IMG/VR virus record: IMGVR_UViG_3300017917_003388 | Location: 110,695-174,694 of that record | Direction: 5' to 3' (one strand) | Length of the DNA stretch: 64,000 nucleotides | Source of the DNA: a virus | Shown here: positions 56,359-63,787 of the stretch, in pieces | Numbering within the stretch: position 1 is the stretch's first letter | Layout of the letters: each line of letters starts with the position of its first letter | Position numbers and translations under genes: made by a program | The notes under the pieces: generated by a model | Told to the model about the DNA's origin: nothing | What the model saw: the letters and a program-made list of their open reading frames with translations, nothing else | Databases searched by the model: none

Positions 56359-56808
56359 TTAAATATTCAATGGTGCTAAATCGCATTTTGGTTGATAATA
56401 TTGCATTCCTCCCATACTATCCCATCTAACTAATATAACATATTGGGAATTAGGTGAAATTGTATCATTTATTATAACTCCTATACTACCTTTTCTAACA
56501 AACATGTCATGATTTCCTACCTTAATGACTTTAGTTCCAATTTCTACTATACATTTTTCAGTAAATGGTTGATAATCAGAATAATCTGGTTTTCCTTCAC
56601 GACTTTTAATAATCCACCCATCACTGCCTCTTAAATGACTACATTTTTCTTCTAAACAAAAATTTTCTATATTAAAATCATTAATTATGTTAAATGTTGA
56701 TTTATACCCTTGTGAAAATTCTGTATTAAACGTCTTATATTCTTGAAATTGAGTAAATATATCTGATTTAGAATCAGGATATATAACTACTGTAGGTAAA
56801 TGATTCAT
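56359..56808 (-). CDS. Hypothetical protein, unknown
   Basis: The 149-aa protein has a beta-rich C-terminal half with KVIKVGNHDMFVRKGSIGVI and YVILVRWDSMGGMQYYQPKC, an SH3-like or KOW-like barrel in appearance. It starts MNHLPTVVIYPDSKSDIFTQ. Unknown function; grouped with the paralog family by position. Confidence 0.58.
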   Translation of the reverse strand: MNHLPTVVIYPDSKSDIFTQFQEYKTFNTEFSQGYKSTFNIINDFNIENFCLEEKCSHLRGSDGWIIKSREGKPDYSDYQPFTEKCIVEIGTKVIKVGNHDMFVRKGSIGVIINDTISPNSQYVILVRWDSMGGMQYYQPKCDLAPLNI

Positions 56809-56816
56809 ATTTTATT

Positions 56817-57458
56817 TTATTTAGTTGTTTCTTTTTTTATTCCATTGATGTTTTTTACTCCATCATTTACAATACAATTCGTAGTTAAATTAATGTACCC
56901 ATTTTGTAAACGCATGTATTCTTGTTTTGAAGTATTACAAATTAATTTTTCTCCAACTTCTAGTTGAGTTAAATTTATGGTATTATGTTCATCTAATATT
57001 TTACTAATGAATTCTTTTTGTAAAGAACTGGACGCATGTCTCATTAATTCATTGAGAAAATATATTTCAACATTTATTTTATCATATATAGCTAGTTGTT
57101 TAGCATATTTGTCTAATAGTTTTTCTTTCCATGTTGAACATGCTAATTCATATCCTTCAATAAATTTTTTTCGACTAATAATAACATAATTAAGTTTTAT
57201 GTTAAATGCTTCCTGAAATGTATCAAAATCAATTTCAGTATAATTTTTAAATTTATCATCTTCTAGTGGAGAATTACGACTACCATAGTAATATGAACCA
57301 TCAGGATGGTATGAAAGTAAATATTCTCCTACTCCCATACATGTAGGATCAACATAATTAACAGCATATTTTAACCTCCATTCACTTAAGTATGGACGAT
57401 TTTCTTCTGTAACTTTAATGAACCAATATTCGGGTAAAATTGACGATTGTTTTGACAT
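56817..57458 (-). CDS. Paralogous accessory protein (family of four), member 3
   Basis: ATG 57458 is preferred because it aligns with member 4: PEYWFIKVTEENRPYLSEWR here versus PTKWCIEVTEENYPYLNEWR. The protein has about 213 aa. Then CMGVGEYLLSYHPDGSYYYG and the shared helices FIEGYELACSTWKEKLLDKY and LMRHASSSLQKEFISKIL. The longer frame from 57539 adds a hydrophobic stretch that overlaps the upstream gene and is probably an artefact. Confidence 0.66.
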   Translation of the reverse strand: MSKQSSILPEYWFIKVTEENRPYLSEWRLKYAVNYVDPTCMGVGEYLLSYHPDGSYYYGSRNSPLEDDKFKNYTEIDFDTFQEAFNIKLNYVIISRKKFIEGYELACSTWKEKLLDKYAKQLAIYDKINVEIYFLNELMRHASSSLQKEFISKILDEHNTINLTQLEVGEKLICNTSKQEYMRLQNGYINLTTNCIVNDGVKNINGIKKETTK

Positions 57459-57477
57459 AATATTATTTTTATGAATG

Positions 57478-58164
57478 TTAATTTTCTTGAACAGTATTAA
57501 TAACAGTAACACGATCAATAATAAACTTAGCACCTTCATTCCAAGTTAAATTAGGTGATGTAATTGATACAAATCCATCATATGTTCGTAAAATAATGTG
57601 ATTTTGGTATGACGAATTTTCTTCAATAATCTTACCATATTCCCCAACTCCTAAATCAGTAGAATAGATAACCTCTTTACTTATTTTCTTCATTAATAAT
57701 TCATTAATAAATTCCTTTTGATTATATCTAGATGCAGCTGGTTTTAATTCATTTTCAATAAAATCAATTTCAACATATATTTCATCACTAAAAATAAATA
57801 ACTTGGAATATTTGTCTACTAATTTTTCTCTCCATTCTGAACATGCTAGTTTATATCCTTTAATAAATTCTTGTTTATTTATTTTAATATGTGTTTTATC
57901 AAAACCACTTATTTTCATAAATGTTTGAAAATCAATACTTGTAAAATCAGAAAATTCTGAAGAATTTAAAGTAGTATCTAAATTATTAGAATAATAATTT
58001 GAACCATCAGGATGATATGAAACCAAAGTGTGTCCTACTTCCATGCAATTAGGATCTTTATATGCAGTAGAATGTTTTAATCTCCATTCATTTAAATATG
58101 GATAATTTTCTTCTGTAACTTCAATACACCATTTTGTTGGTAAAGCTTTTGCATTCATAACCAT
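57478..58164 (-). CDS. Paralogous accessory protein (family of four), member 4
   Basis: In this 228-aa protein, WCIEVTEENYPYLNEWRLKH, VGHTLVSYHPDGSNYYSNNL, FIKGYKLACSEWREKLVDKY and LKPAASRYNQKEFINELL define the family. The C-terminal beta domain (HIILRTYDGFVSITSPNLTW) is shared with member 2. It is the longest and most complete member. Members 3 and 4 are adjacent, indicating tandem duplication. Confidence 0.68.
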   Translation of the reverse strand: MVMNAKALPTKWCIEVTEENYPYLNEWRLKHSTAYKDPNCMEVGHTLVSYHPDGSNYYSNNLDTTLNSSEFSDFTSIDFQTFMKISGFDKTHIKINKQEFIKGYKLACSEWREKLVDKYSKLFIFSDEIYVEIDFIENELKPAASRYNQKEFINELLMKKISKEVIYSTDLGVGEYGKIIEENSSYQNHIILRTYDGFVSITSPNLTWNEGAKFIIDRVTVINTVQEN

Positions 58165-58212
58165 TTGTTTTTTTAAAAAAATTAAATTGAAAAAATTATT
58201 GTTTTGAAAAAT

Positions 58213-58428
58213 TTATGAAATGACAACAACACATTTTGTATCATCATCTTCATCTTCAGATATTTTATCCATTGAATGATATGAGCTATATTCTACATAT
58301 GCTGTATCAACATCTGTAATATCTGAAGCTACATTTGTTTTCCAATAATCTCCATAATTATATGAAAATTTTACTTCCATATCTGGGTCAAAATCTGATA
58401 AAAGTTGTTGTAATTCTAATACTTTCAT
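58213..58428 (-). CDS. Small conserved protein
   Basis: The 71-aa protein, MKVLELQQLLSDFDPDMEVK and FSYNYGDYWKTNVASDI, has an acidic middle and ends TKCVVVIS. The 'L.....DPDMEV.FSYNYGD' start is a pattern of small phage proteins of unknown role. Confidence 0.62.
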   Translation of the reverse strand: MKVLELQQLLSDFDPDMEVKFSYNYGDYWKTNVASDITDVDTAYVEYSSYHSMDKISEDEDDDTKCVVVIS

Positions 58429-58463
58429 GTAATTGTGATTTTAAGTTTTGTTTTAAGTTTTAT

Positions 58464-58580
58464 AGTCAGGACAGGATTCGAACCTGTACATGGGCAGGCA
58501 GTTTCTCCTACAAGGATTTGGGCTTATACCTTAGCCCTCATTTACATCCACCACTGCGTTACCAATTTCGCCACCTGACT
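58464..58580 (-). ncRNA. Aberrant tRNA-like RNA A
   Basis: It has a normal acceptor (AGTCAGG/CCTGACT), D arm (GCGAAATTGGTAACGC) and T arm (ACAGG, TTCGAAT, CCTGT). The anticodon arm is replaced by about 68 nt that fold into a CAGT/ACTG stem enclosing two hairpins (GGGCT/AGCCC and TCCT/AGGA). No standard anticodon loop is visible. A tRNA with a small intron is an alternative. Confidence 0.65.
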
Positions 58581-58586
58581 ATAAAT

Positions 58587-58746
58587 AAACACTCTACAGT
58601 TGTTGTAATTACTCAATAAGAATCGTTACACAAATCACTATCTTATTCCGCCATACAGAGTTTTATCTTTGTGTAGTTTACTTCTGCTGATTAATATCCA
58701 CCAACCTCATTACAACAACTTACCATTTAAGGTATGTAGAGTGTTT
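58587..58746 (-). ncRNA. Structured RNA with 12-bp terminal stem and probable pseudoknot
   Basis: Perfect terminal stem AAACACTCTACA/TGTAGAGTGTTT; hairpin TACC/GGTA; second perfect stem GTTGTTGTAAT/ATTACAACAAC (11 bp); inner stem TACACAAA/TTTGTGTA (8 bp). AATAAGA inside that last loop can pair with TCTTATT outside it, giving a pseudoknot. It lies directly upstream of tRNA-like RNA A in the same transcript. No known family recognised. Confidence 0.7.
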
Positions 58747-58752
58747 AATGTT

Positions 58753-59415
58753 TTAATGATATTTAGTAATTATTCTTTCAGAATTAAATTCCCAATAAGA
58801 TTTTTCATCATCTTGGATATAATTAACATAAACAGCGATCTTTAAATCTCTAATAATTTCACGAATGGCTTTTACTTTATCTTCATCAGAAAACTTATCA
58901 ATGTAAGCTTTAAACAATTCAGGATTAAATTCTTTGAATTGTTTTTGATTTATAGGATGATTTTTAGAATCAGCACCATAAGTAGAATTTTCGACAATTT
59001 GCTTAGCTATATTGAATTGTTTTTGATTTGGTTTATCATCAAAGGATGTATTGTTAAATATAGCATCTTTTAATTGATTTTCTTTTCTCCAAATCTCTTC
59101 AATTTCTCTACCTGTTAAAGAAGTATAATGTCTAGGAACACTAACATATTTTCTTATTAAACTGTCTAATATATAATGTGTATCATCTAATTCACAAGAT
59201 AAACATAATTGTTTCCACCATTCAAGTGCTAATTCACGAGTTGATTTTAAAGGAATCCAACTATGACCACAAGATGAACATTTAATACAATCAAGTAGTT
59301 TGGTTTCAAATTCTTTAGACAAATCAGTTGTTTGGACATTATGAAAATTCATATATCCTTTTGATGGTTTTCCTTCACCACCACATTTACGACATTGGTT
59401 TCTTTCGTTTTCCAT
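58753..59415 (-). CDS. Zinc-ribbon protein, unknown
   Basis: The 220-aa protein has an N-terminal double zinc ribbon: CRKCGGEGKPSKGYMNFHN (about 8-26) and CIKCSSCGHSW (about 43-53). Then STRELALEWWKQL, and a helical C-terminal part. Similar 'CPKCGG..KPSKG' proteins occur in Bacteroidota phages. It sits downstream of the large non-coding RNA candidate and may be transcribed with it. Confidence 0.65.
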   Translation of the reverse strand: MENERNQCRKCGGEGKPSKGYMNFHNVQTTDLSKEFETKLLDCIKCSSCGHSWIPLKSTRELALEWWKQLCLSCELDDTHYILDSLIRKYVSVPRHYTSLTGREIEEIWRKENQLKDAIFNNTSFDDKPNQKQFNIAKQIVENSTYGADSKNHPINQKQFKEFNPELFKAYIDKFSDEDKVKAIREIIRDLKIAVYVNYIQDDEKSYWEFNSERIITKYH

Positions 59416-59430
59416 TGTTTTTGTTGTTTG

Positions 59431-60312
59431 TTAATATTTTCCTACCTCCATAGTAGGCTCGCACAATGTTGTTATTAAGCAGCTTATATTTAATGTGGAG
59501 AGCTTAACCACGGCAATCTTAATTAACAACTACTACAACAATATTACTATTGCTGAGGCATAAATGTTGACCTAAGAATTTTGTCCTCGGTTCTTTTCAG
59601 AATCGTTAGGTACGTTTACTTTTACCATTTATGCTGCCACTACTGTACTGTTACATACAGCCACCATTACGTGTGTCATTGTTACTTAGGTTATATACAG
59701 AAGCTTTGGGTTAAACACGCTCCAATATTACATGGAAGACCCCTTAGAATGCTTGTATTTTCACAATGACTTTATATCTTCTACCAAGACAATTCTACTT
59801 AACTGACAATATTAGTATTGGTATAGAATATTATCTAATGTTTTGTAAGCTACAATTCAAAGGTTGTTTAAACAACTACTCCGAGAAGATATGAGCTTCT
59901 TAATGTAGATTTATTACTTTATAACAGACTTACAAAACAATTAGATTGAGAATAATATTTGTGTTGTGAAGCTACTATTGTTATCTTCCTCTCAACATTT
60001 CCAATTTAACTTTCTCAAGGTTAAATCAACACAATTTGTAGTAATGTTGACGCTAATTAAAAAACAAAGATTACAATTACTCATTGTTAGTGGGACTGAC
60101 ACCACACTGTACTCACAACATATAACAATGTTAAAGCTTATCCTCTTTGTTTCTATTTTATTACTACAACTTTTTATGTGAATTATACTACCTTCAAGTC
60201 CAAAGCCTTCTTCATCCCTATACTAAAGTATAGTTCAATTCTTCTTTTTTCCAACAGGGCTAGTTTTATTAATTCACAAAGGTAAATATCAAACCTAATT
60301 GGTGTTTAATAT
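59431..60312 (-). ncRNA. Large ornate RNA candidate (about 880 nt)
   Basis: No gene is present, yet many long complementary pairs are: CCTAC/GTAGG (59441-59457), GCATAAATG/CATTTATGC with ACCTAA/TTAGGT inside (59558-59635), AATATTAT plus CTAATGTTTTGTAAG with their near-complements at 59929-59959, GTTGTTTAAACAAC, TTGTGTTG/CAACACAA, CATTGTTA/TAACAATG. A promoter (60349-60377) and boxA-like site (60316-60323) directly precede it on the minus strand. Size, tRNA-rich context and phage origin recall GOLLD/ROOL RNAs, but I cannot confirm either. Confidence 0.6.
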
Positions 60313-60315
60313 TTC

Positions 60316-60323
60316 AAAGAACG
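60316..60323 (-). promoter_or_regulatory. boxA-like sequence
   Basis: CGTTCTTTGAAATATT on the minus strand (core 60316-60323), about 26 nt after the promoter and just ahead of the large RNA candidate. Best match in the window to rRNA-type boxA. Confidence 0.62.
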
Positions 60324-60348
60324 TTTTTTTCTTAATTTCTTGATATTG

Positions 60349-60377
60349 TAAATATAAGATTAAAGATTTTGAAATCC
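60349..60377 (-). promoter_or_regulatory. Accessory promoter element (large RNA)
   Basis: GGATTTCAA, 12 nt, TATATTTAC; its TAG overlaps the stop codon of 60377..60580. Confidence 0.76.
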
Positions 60378-60580
60378 TAATCTTTAAATTTATTGTAATA
60401 TCTTAAATTAAATGGTATATCTAATTCATTTTCAAGTTCAAATAATTCTTTTTTTAAATCTTGTTTTTTCCATTCAAACCATCTTTTGTGTATAAAATAC
60501 ACAATATTTGGTGAAAATAAACAGAATAATAAAACACAATTTATGATTAAAGAATATAACAAATATATATAATAATCCAT
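60377..60580 (-). CDS. Small membrane protein
   Basis: The 67-aa protein has TM segment YLLYSLIINCVLLFCLFSPN (about 6-25), then a charged helix (FEWKKQDLKKELFELENELD). Its TAG stop lies within the promoter of the downstream RNA, showing very tight packing. Function unknown. Confidence 0.6.
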   Translation of the reverse strand: MDYYIYLLYSLIINCVLLFCLFSPNIVYFIHKRWFEWKKQDLKKELFELENELDIPFNLRYYNKFKD

Positions 60581-60613
60581 ATAAATTTCATATTTTTAAA
60601 TTATAATATTGGT

Positions 60614-60697
60614 GGGGAAGGTAGGATTCGAACCTACAAAACCATTTTTAAAGAATCAAGTCATTAAGGTAGGCACCACCATTTCTTTAACTTCCCC
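60614..60697 (-). ncRNA. Aberrant tRNA-like RNA B
   Basis: It has a perfect acceptor (GGGGAAG/CTTCCCC) and T arm (GTAGG, TTCGAAT, CCTAC). Between them is not a normal D and anticodon arm but an 8-bp stem TTAAAGAA/TTCTTTAA enclosing GGT/ACC. The ATGGTGGTGC piece recalls the D loop of the Thr/Gly tRNAs, so it may derive from one. Confidence 0.6.
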
Positions 60698-60705
60698 CAA
60701 TCAAA

Positions 60706-60860
60706 AATCTACTACATTTGTTATAACAGAGGCTTTGAGTGGTTCACCTGTATAGCCAGAACTCAACTAACTATCCTCGAATATATTTCTATATTATACT
60801 GTTTTGACAGGGCAGCATTACCTGAACCTTTTACGCTTGTATAACAATATGTAGTAGATT
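60706..60860 (-). ncRNA. Structured RNA with 12-bp terminal stem
   Basis: Perfect terminal stem AATCTACTACAT/ATGTAGTAGATT, then TTGTTATA/TATAACAA (8 bp), GGTTCA/TGAACC, CAGG/CCTG, and GAGG/CCTC with TTGAGT/ACTCAA. It lies just upstream of tRNA-like RNA B, the same order as at 58.5 kb. No known family recognised. Confidence 0.7.
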
Positions 60861-60865
60861 ATTTT

Positions 60866-61318
60866 TTATTTAGTTTTATCAATCACAACATAGATTGTAT
60901 CTCTAGTTCCCCCTACAGCTTTAGGTTGTTGATTTCCATTAAAAATATCCCCAAAATTCCTCTCCAATACTTCCACTTTATTAATAAAATGGTTTGTTTC
61001 ACCCCTATTTTTAAACCAATTCCATCCTGCAACTTGATGGTAAATTAATTTAACTTTCCAACCATATTGTGCTGCTGAATCTAGTGTTTTAATAACACTC
61101 TCATCAGGAGCATCATTATCAATACTAAAATCAAAAGGAACACTACTATTCATACCAGTTTGTGTAACATTAAGGTGTCCTTCCCATGATTTCCAAATTA
61201 ATCCTGTTTCAGAAAATTGTGTTATAACACCAATTCGTTCACCGTTTGAATAATTTTCAGAACAGCTTGTTAATACAATAGAAATAAACGCAGTTGTTAT
61301 TAAAAATAGTTTTTTCAT
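60866..61318 (-). CDS. Lipoprotein of a Bacteroidota phage/host family
   Basis: The 150-aa protein has lipoprotein signal MKKLFLITTAFISIVLTSC (lipobox VLTSC), then YSNGERIGVITQFSETGLIW, KSWEGHLNV and DSAAQYGWKVKLIYHQVAGW. This 'GeRiGvitkFS..GliWKt.EG.L' family is common in Flavobacteria and their phages and is sometimes mis-named 6-phosphogluconate dehydrogenase. True role unknown. A C-terminal tail with TRDTIYVVIDKTK ends it. Confidence 0.72.
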   Translation of the reverse strand: MKKLFLITTAFISIVLTSCSENYSNGERIGVITQFSETGLIWKSWEGHLNVTQTGMNSSVPFDFSIDNDAPDESVIKTLDSAAQYGWKVKLIYHQVAGWNWFKNRGETNHFINKVEVLERNFGDIFNGNQQPKAVGGTRDTIYVVIDKTK

Positions 61319-61339
61319 GTTTGTTTTGTTTTTAATTTA

Positions 61340-61828
61340 TTATTTAGTTTTCCAGGTTATTTGAGGACAATATTTATTATATTTGGCTTTTACAAATTCA
61401 ATGATAATATTTGATTGTTTTCTTTCAGATTTATTTGTTCTTTTATTTAAATATCTTATTAGTTCTATAATACCCAAAATTGATAATAATATTATCGCAA
61501 AAAATCCACCAACTGCACAACTTCCTAAATATGAATCCTTTTCATATTCAAAAAATAAATAACCAAAAGCAATAAATATACATTGTAGTATAAATAAAAA
61601 TAACCATATTATTAATCCCACTGCTGGATTATGTTCGGTTTTTTCATCTTTATCTATTGTTGTAAATACAGTATATGGTAAAGATAATAATATACTGGGT
61701 ATGAAAGTAATCCACATTAATACCAATTTCCAAAAATAAGGACATAAATTTGTAGGCATTTCATGTAATTTTTTATTATAAAACCACCTGTAAGTTTTAG
61801 CTGTTAATGAATTTTTATTTAATTCCAT
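61340..61828 (-). CDS. Three-TM membrane protein
   Basis: The 162-aa protein, KTYRWFYNKKLHEMPTNLCP then YFWKLVLMWITFIPSILLSL (first TM, about 30-50), has further TM segments at about 69-92 and 104-124. The 'YRWFY....P.NLCPYFWKL' start is a recurrent pattern in Bacteroidota phage proteins. Function unknown. Confidence 0.65.
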   Translation of the reverse strand: MELNKNSLTAKTYRWFYNKKLHEMPTNLCPYFWKLVLMWITFIPSILLSLPYTVFTTIDKDEKTEHNPAVGLIIWLFLFILQCIFIAFGYLFFEYEKDSYLGSCAVGGFFAIILLSILGIIELIRYLNKRTNKSERKQSNIIIEFVKAKYNKYCPQITWKTK

Positions 61829-61860
61829 TTTATTTGTTTTTATTGTTTATTATTTAGAAA

Positions 61861-62137
61861 AAACAATCATCTGTCTAGTTCCAATGCCTAGAATATTAAT
61901 ATGGAATATATCGTAAGCAATTTAGCCTACCAATAGATATTACTATCTACCTACAACTCTTACCTAAGTTTGAGTTCACGTTATCCATCATACTTACTTA
62001 CCTTCAGTATGGTTCGTTAAATACATTTACATTAAACTAAACACTTTGGATTGTGTTGATAACATTTTACTTTCAAGTTGTTTTCAACTATATATTCTAT
62101 TTTTGTTATTGTTTAATTGTAAATCAGATGATTGTTT
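61861..62137 (-). ncRNA. Structured RNA with 13-bp terminal stem
   Basis: Perfect stem AAACAATCATCTG/CAGATGATTGTTT encloses a TCTAG/CTAGA hairpin, CATACT/AGTATG and AGTTG/CAACT hairpins, and about 170 nt less clearly folded. It fills the whole gap between two genes. No coding frame. Confidence 0.6.
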
Positions 62138-62139
62138 TA

Positions 62140-62355
62140 TTATTGTTTTAAATTATAATTAAAACCATCAAACGTAAATCTATTGTTGTTATCAATAGCT
62201 TCATTAAGTTCTTTTTTGGTTCTTATTTTTTGATACTCTCCTGAATCATTTAGAAAATATTCATCATGAGTATCATCTAACCATTTTCTACCAAACATTG
62301 GTCTGTCATCATCTACTGGTTCATCTTCTAACCAATTACTTCCAAATAATGCCAT
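62140..62355 (-). CDS. Small protein with repeated 'FG..WL' motif
   Basis: The 71-aa protein, MALFGSNWLEDEPVDDDRPM then FGRKWLDDTHDEY, has two copies of an F-G-x-x-W-L-(E/D)-D motif about 18 residues apart. The C-terminus is helical. Repeated short motifs of this type can be peptide ligands for a partner protein. Unknown function. Confidence 0.6.
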   Translation of the reverse strand: MALFGSNWLEDEPVDDDRPMFGRKWLDDTHDEYFLNDSGEYQKIRTKKELNEAIDNNNRFTFDGFNYNLKQ

Positions 62356-62361
62356 TTTTTA

Positions 62362-63138
62362 TTATTTTAAGTTTTGTTGAATCCAATCTTCTTCAGTTTC
62401 AAATAAGTGAATTGTTTTTTCTCTTAGTTTGAATAATTCAACAACTTCTTCTCTACTGTACATTTGTTGAGCTTGCCATTTAGCACCTTCCATAAAATCA
62501 AACCATGGGTCTGGTTCTTCTTCCCATTTGTAACTTTCTACATATCTTTCAGCAGCTTCTTCAAGTGTTTCTTGTTTGTTAGTTAAAATAGAGATTTCAT
62601 TGTTTTGATTGAGTTTAATTTCGTGTTTAAATGGAACTGTGTATGAAATACTATAATCAAATTTTTTTTCGACTTCAACCAACACTTTACTAATCAAATT
62701 ACCTTTATTAAACTCACTTATAAAGTATTCAATGAATGATTTAGGTATTTGTGGTAAACAAGGCATGTTTTCAGATATTTGCTCTAAAGTAAAATCAGAA
62801 CTTACAGGAATTTTTACTGAATTTAACTTCAAAGAACTATCAGTAGTAGCACATACTTTCTTGTATTTATATACTTTATGGTCTGAGTTACTACTTGATT
62901 TAAGTATTAAATTATTATGTGAATCATAATAATAATCAACACCTTCTTTTATTTCATCATTTGATAGAATGTAAAGATGTTGAGTTTCATCAAATCTTGC
63001 ACCTTGTTCAAAGAAATATAAATGCTTACCAGTAACAGCATTTAGATTTAATCCTATTTTACTATTGTTTTTACCTGACTTTAACATAACAACATCACAC
63101 TCTTGGTAATGTTTGTTATTTATTTGAAGTGTTTTCAT
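62362..63138 (-). CDS. Conserved phage protein with 'WFDFMEGAKWQAQQMYSREEV' C-terminus
   Basis: ATG 63138 (MKTLQINNKHYQECDVVMLK) is chosen over an earlier Met that overlaps the upstream gene. The protein has 258 aa. The C-terminal 60 residues, ETLEEAAERYVESYK, DPWFDFMEGAKWQAQQ, MYSREEVVELFK, form a small helical domain seen at the end of many Bacteroidota phage proteins. The N-terminal part has beta character (HLYFFEQGARFDETQHLYIL). Function unknown. Confidence 0.65.
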   Translation of the reverse strand: MKTLQINNKHYQECDVVMLKSGKNNSKIGLNLNAVTGKHLYFFEQGARFDETQHLYILSNDEIKEGVDYYYDSHNNLILKSSSNSDHKVYKYKKVCATTDSSLKLNSVKIPVSSDFTLEQISENMPCLPQIPKSFIEYFISEFNKGNLISKVLVEVEKKFDYSISYTVPFKHEIKLNQNNEISILTNKQETLEEAAERYVESYKWEEEPDPWFDFMEGAKWQAQQMYSREEVVELFKLREKTIHLFETEEDWIQQNLK

Positions 63139-63409
63139 CTCTTTGAAGTTTTTCATTAATAGCATCAGCAATGAATTTACCTAATTCATCTTGAAATTGT
63201 TCAGCATCAGTTATATTTGGAAAGATATTTTGAATAGCTCCCCAACCTCTGATTGATAATACCTCATTAACTTCAGTTTTAGTAGGAATATTAACTTGAC
63301 CAATTATTTGTGCAGACATATCATCATCAAATCCCCAAATATAACCACCACCCCATTCATCATACTTAGCATGACCAATGAATTTTTTTATTTCATTTAA
63401 GTATTTCAT
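63116..63409 (-). CDS. Hypothetical protein
   Basis: The 97-aa protein, KFIGHAKYDEWGGGYIWGFD, SAQIIGQVNIPTKTEVNEVL and RGWGAIQNIF, has a compact alpha/beta look with several Gly/Trp. It overlaps genes on both sides by a few nt. Unknown. Confidence 0.6.
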   Translation of the reverse strand: MKYLNEIKKFIGHAKYDEWGGGYIWGFDDDMSAQIIGQVNIPTKTEVNEVLSIRGWGAIQNIFPNITDAEQFQDELGKFIADAINEKLQRDENTSNK

Positions 63410-63666
63410 TTCTTAATATTAAAGAATTTAGAGTAATCTTTTGGAGTAGTTGGTTTTTTCTTAAAACCTGTAACACTAATAAGAGTTACTACAAAACTAG
63501 CTAATGTATTTATAAAAGGAATTATAGTAAGATATAGATCAGTTTTAATTGGTTTTCCTCCTTCTTCATAAATTCCACCTTTACTAAATGCATTTTTAAC
63601 CCAAAAATACATTCTGAAAAAGGATAGAATATAAATAACATAAGCAATTACTAAGATTGTTTTCAT
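63406..63666 (-). CDS. Two-TM membrane protein
   Basis: The 86-aa protein has TM segments LVIAYVIYILSFFRMYFWV (about 5-23) and LTIIPFINTLASFVVTLISV (about 46-65), with a basic tail. Overlaps the next gene by 4 nt (ATGA-type). Confidence 0.62.
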   Translation of the reverse strand: MKTILVIAYVIYILSFFRMYFWVKNAFSKGGIYEEGGKPIKTDLYLTIIPFINTLASFVVTLISVTGFKKKPTTPKDYSKFFNIKK

Positions 63667-63689
63667 GTTTTCAAAGTTTAAAATAAAGG

Positions 63690-63771
63690 CTTTGCACCTT
63701 ATTGTGGGTCATTTACTACAAATTAGCCTATTTACCTTGTAGAAATAAATAGATTTTGTTATCAGCCTTCA
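63690..63771 (-). ncRNA. Small structured RNA, tentative
   Basis: AAGGCT near 63686 can pair with AGCCTT near 63765, and CTACAA/TTGTAG (63717-63743) forms an inner hairpin. It lies between tRNA-like RNA C and a gene. Support is weaker than for the other structured RNAs. Confidence 0.4.
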
Positions 63772-63787
63772 CCCATAGCTAAACAGT

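Noticed and set aside
57459-57539. N-terminal TM extension of paralog member 3
   Set aside because: It overlaps the 3' end of member 4 and disappears when the start is aligned with the other family members.
59581-60181. Plus-strand ORFs of 62 and 71 aa in the gene-free region
   Set aside because: They lie inside strong inverted repeats and against the direction of the upstream promoter; composition is not protein-like.
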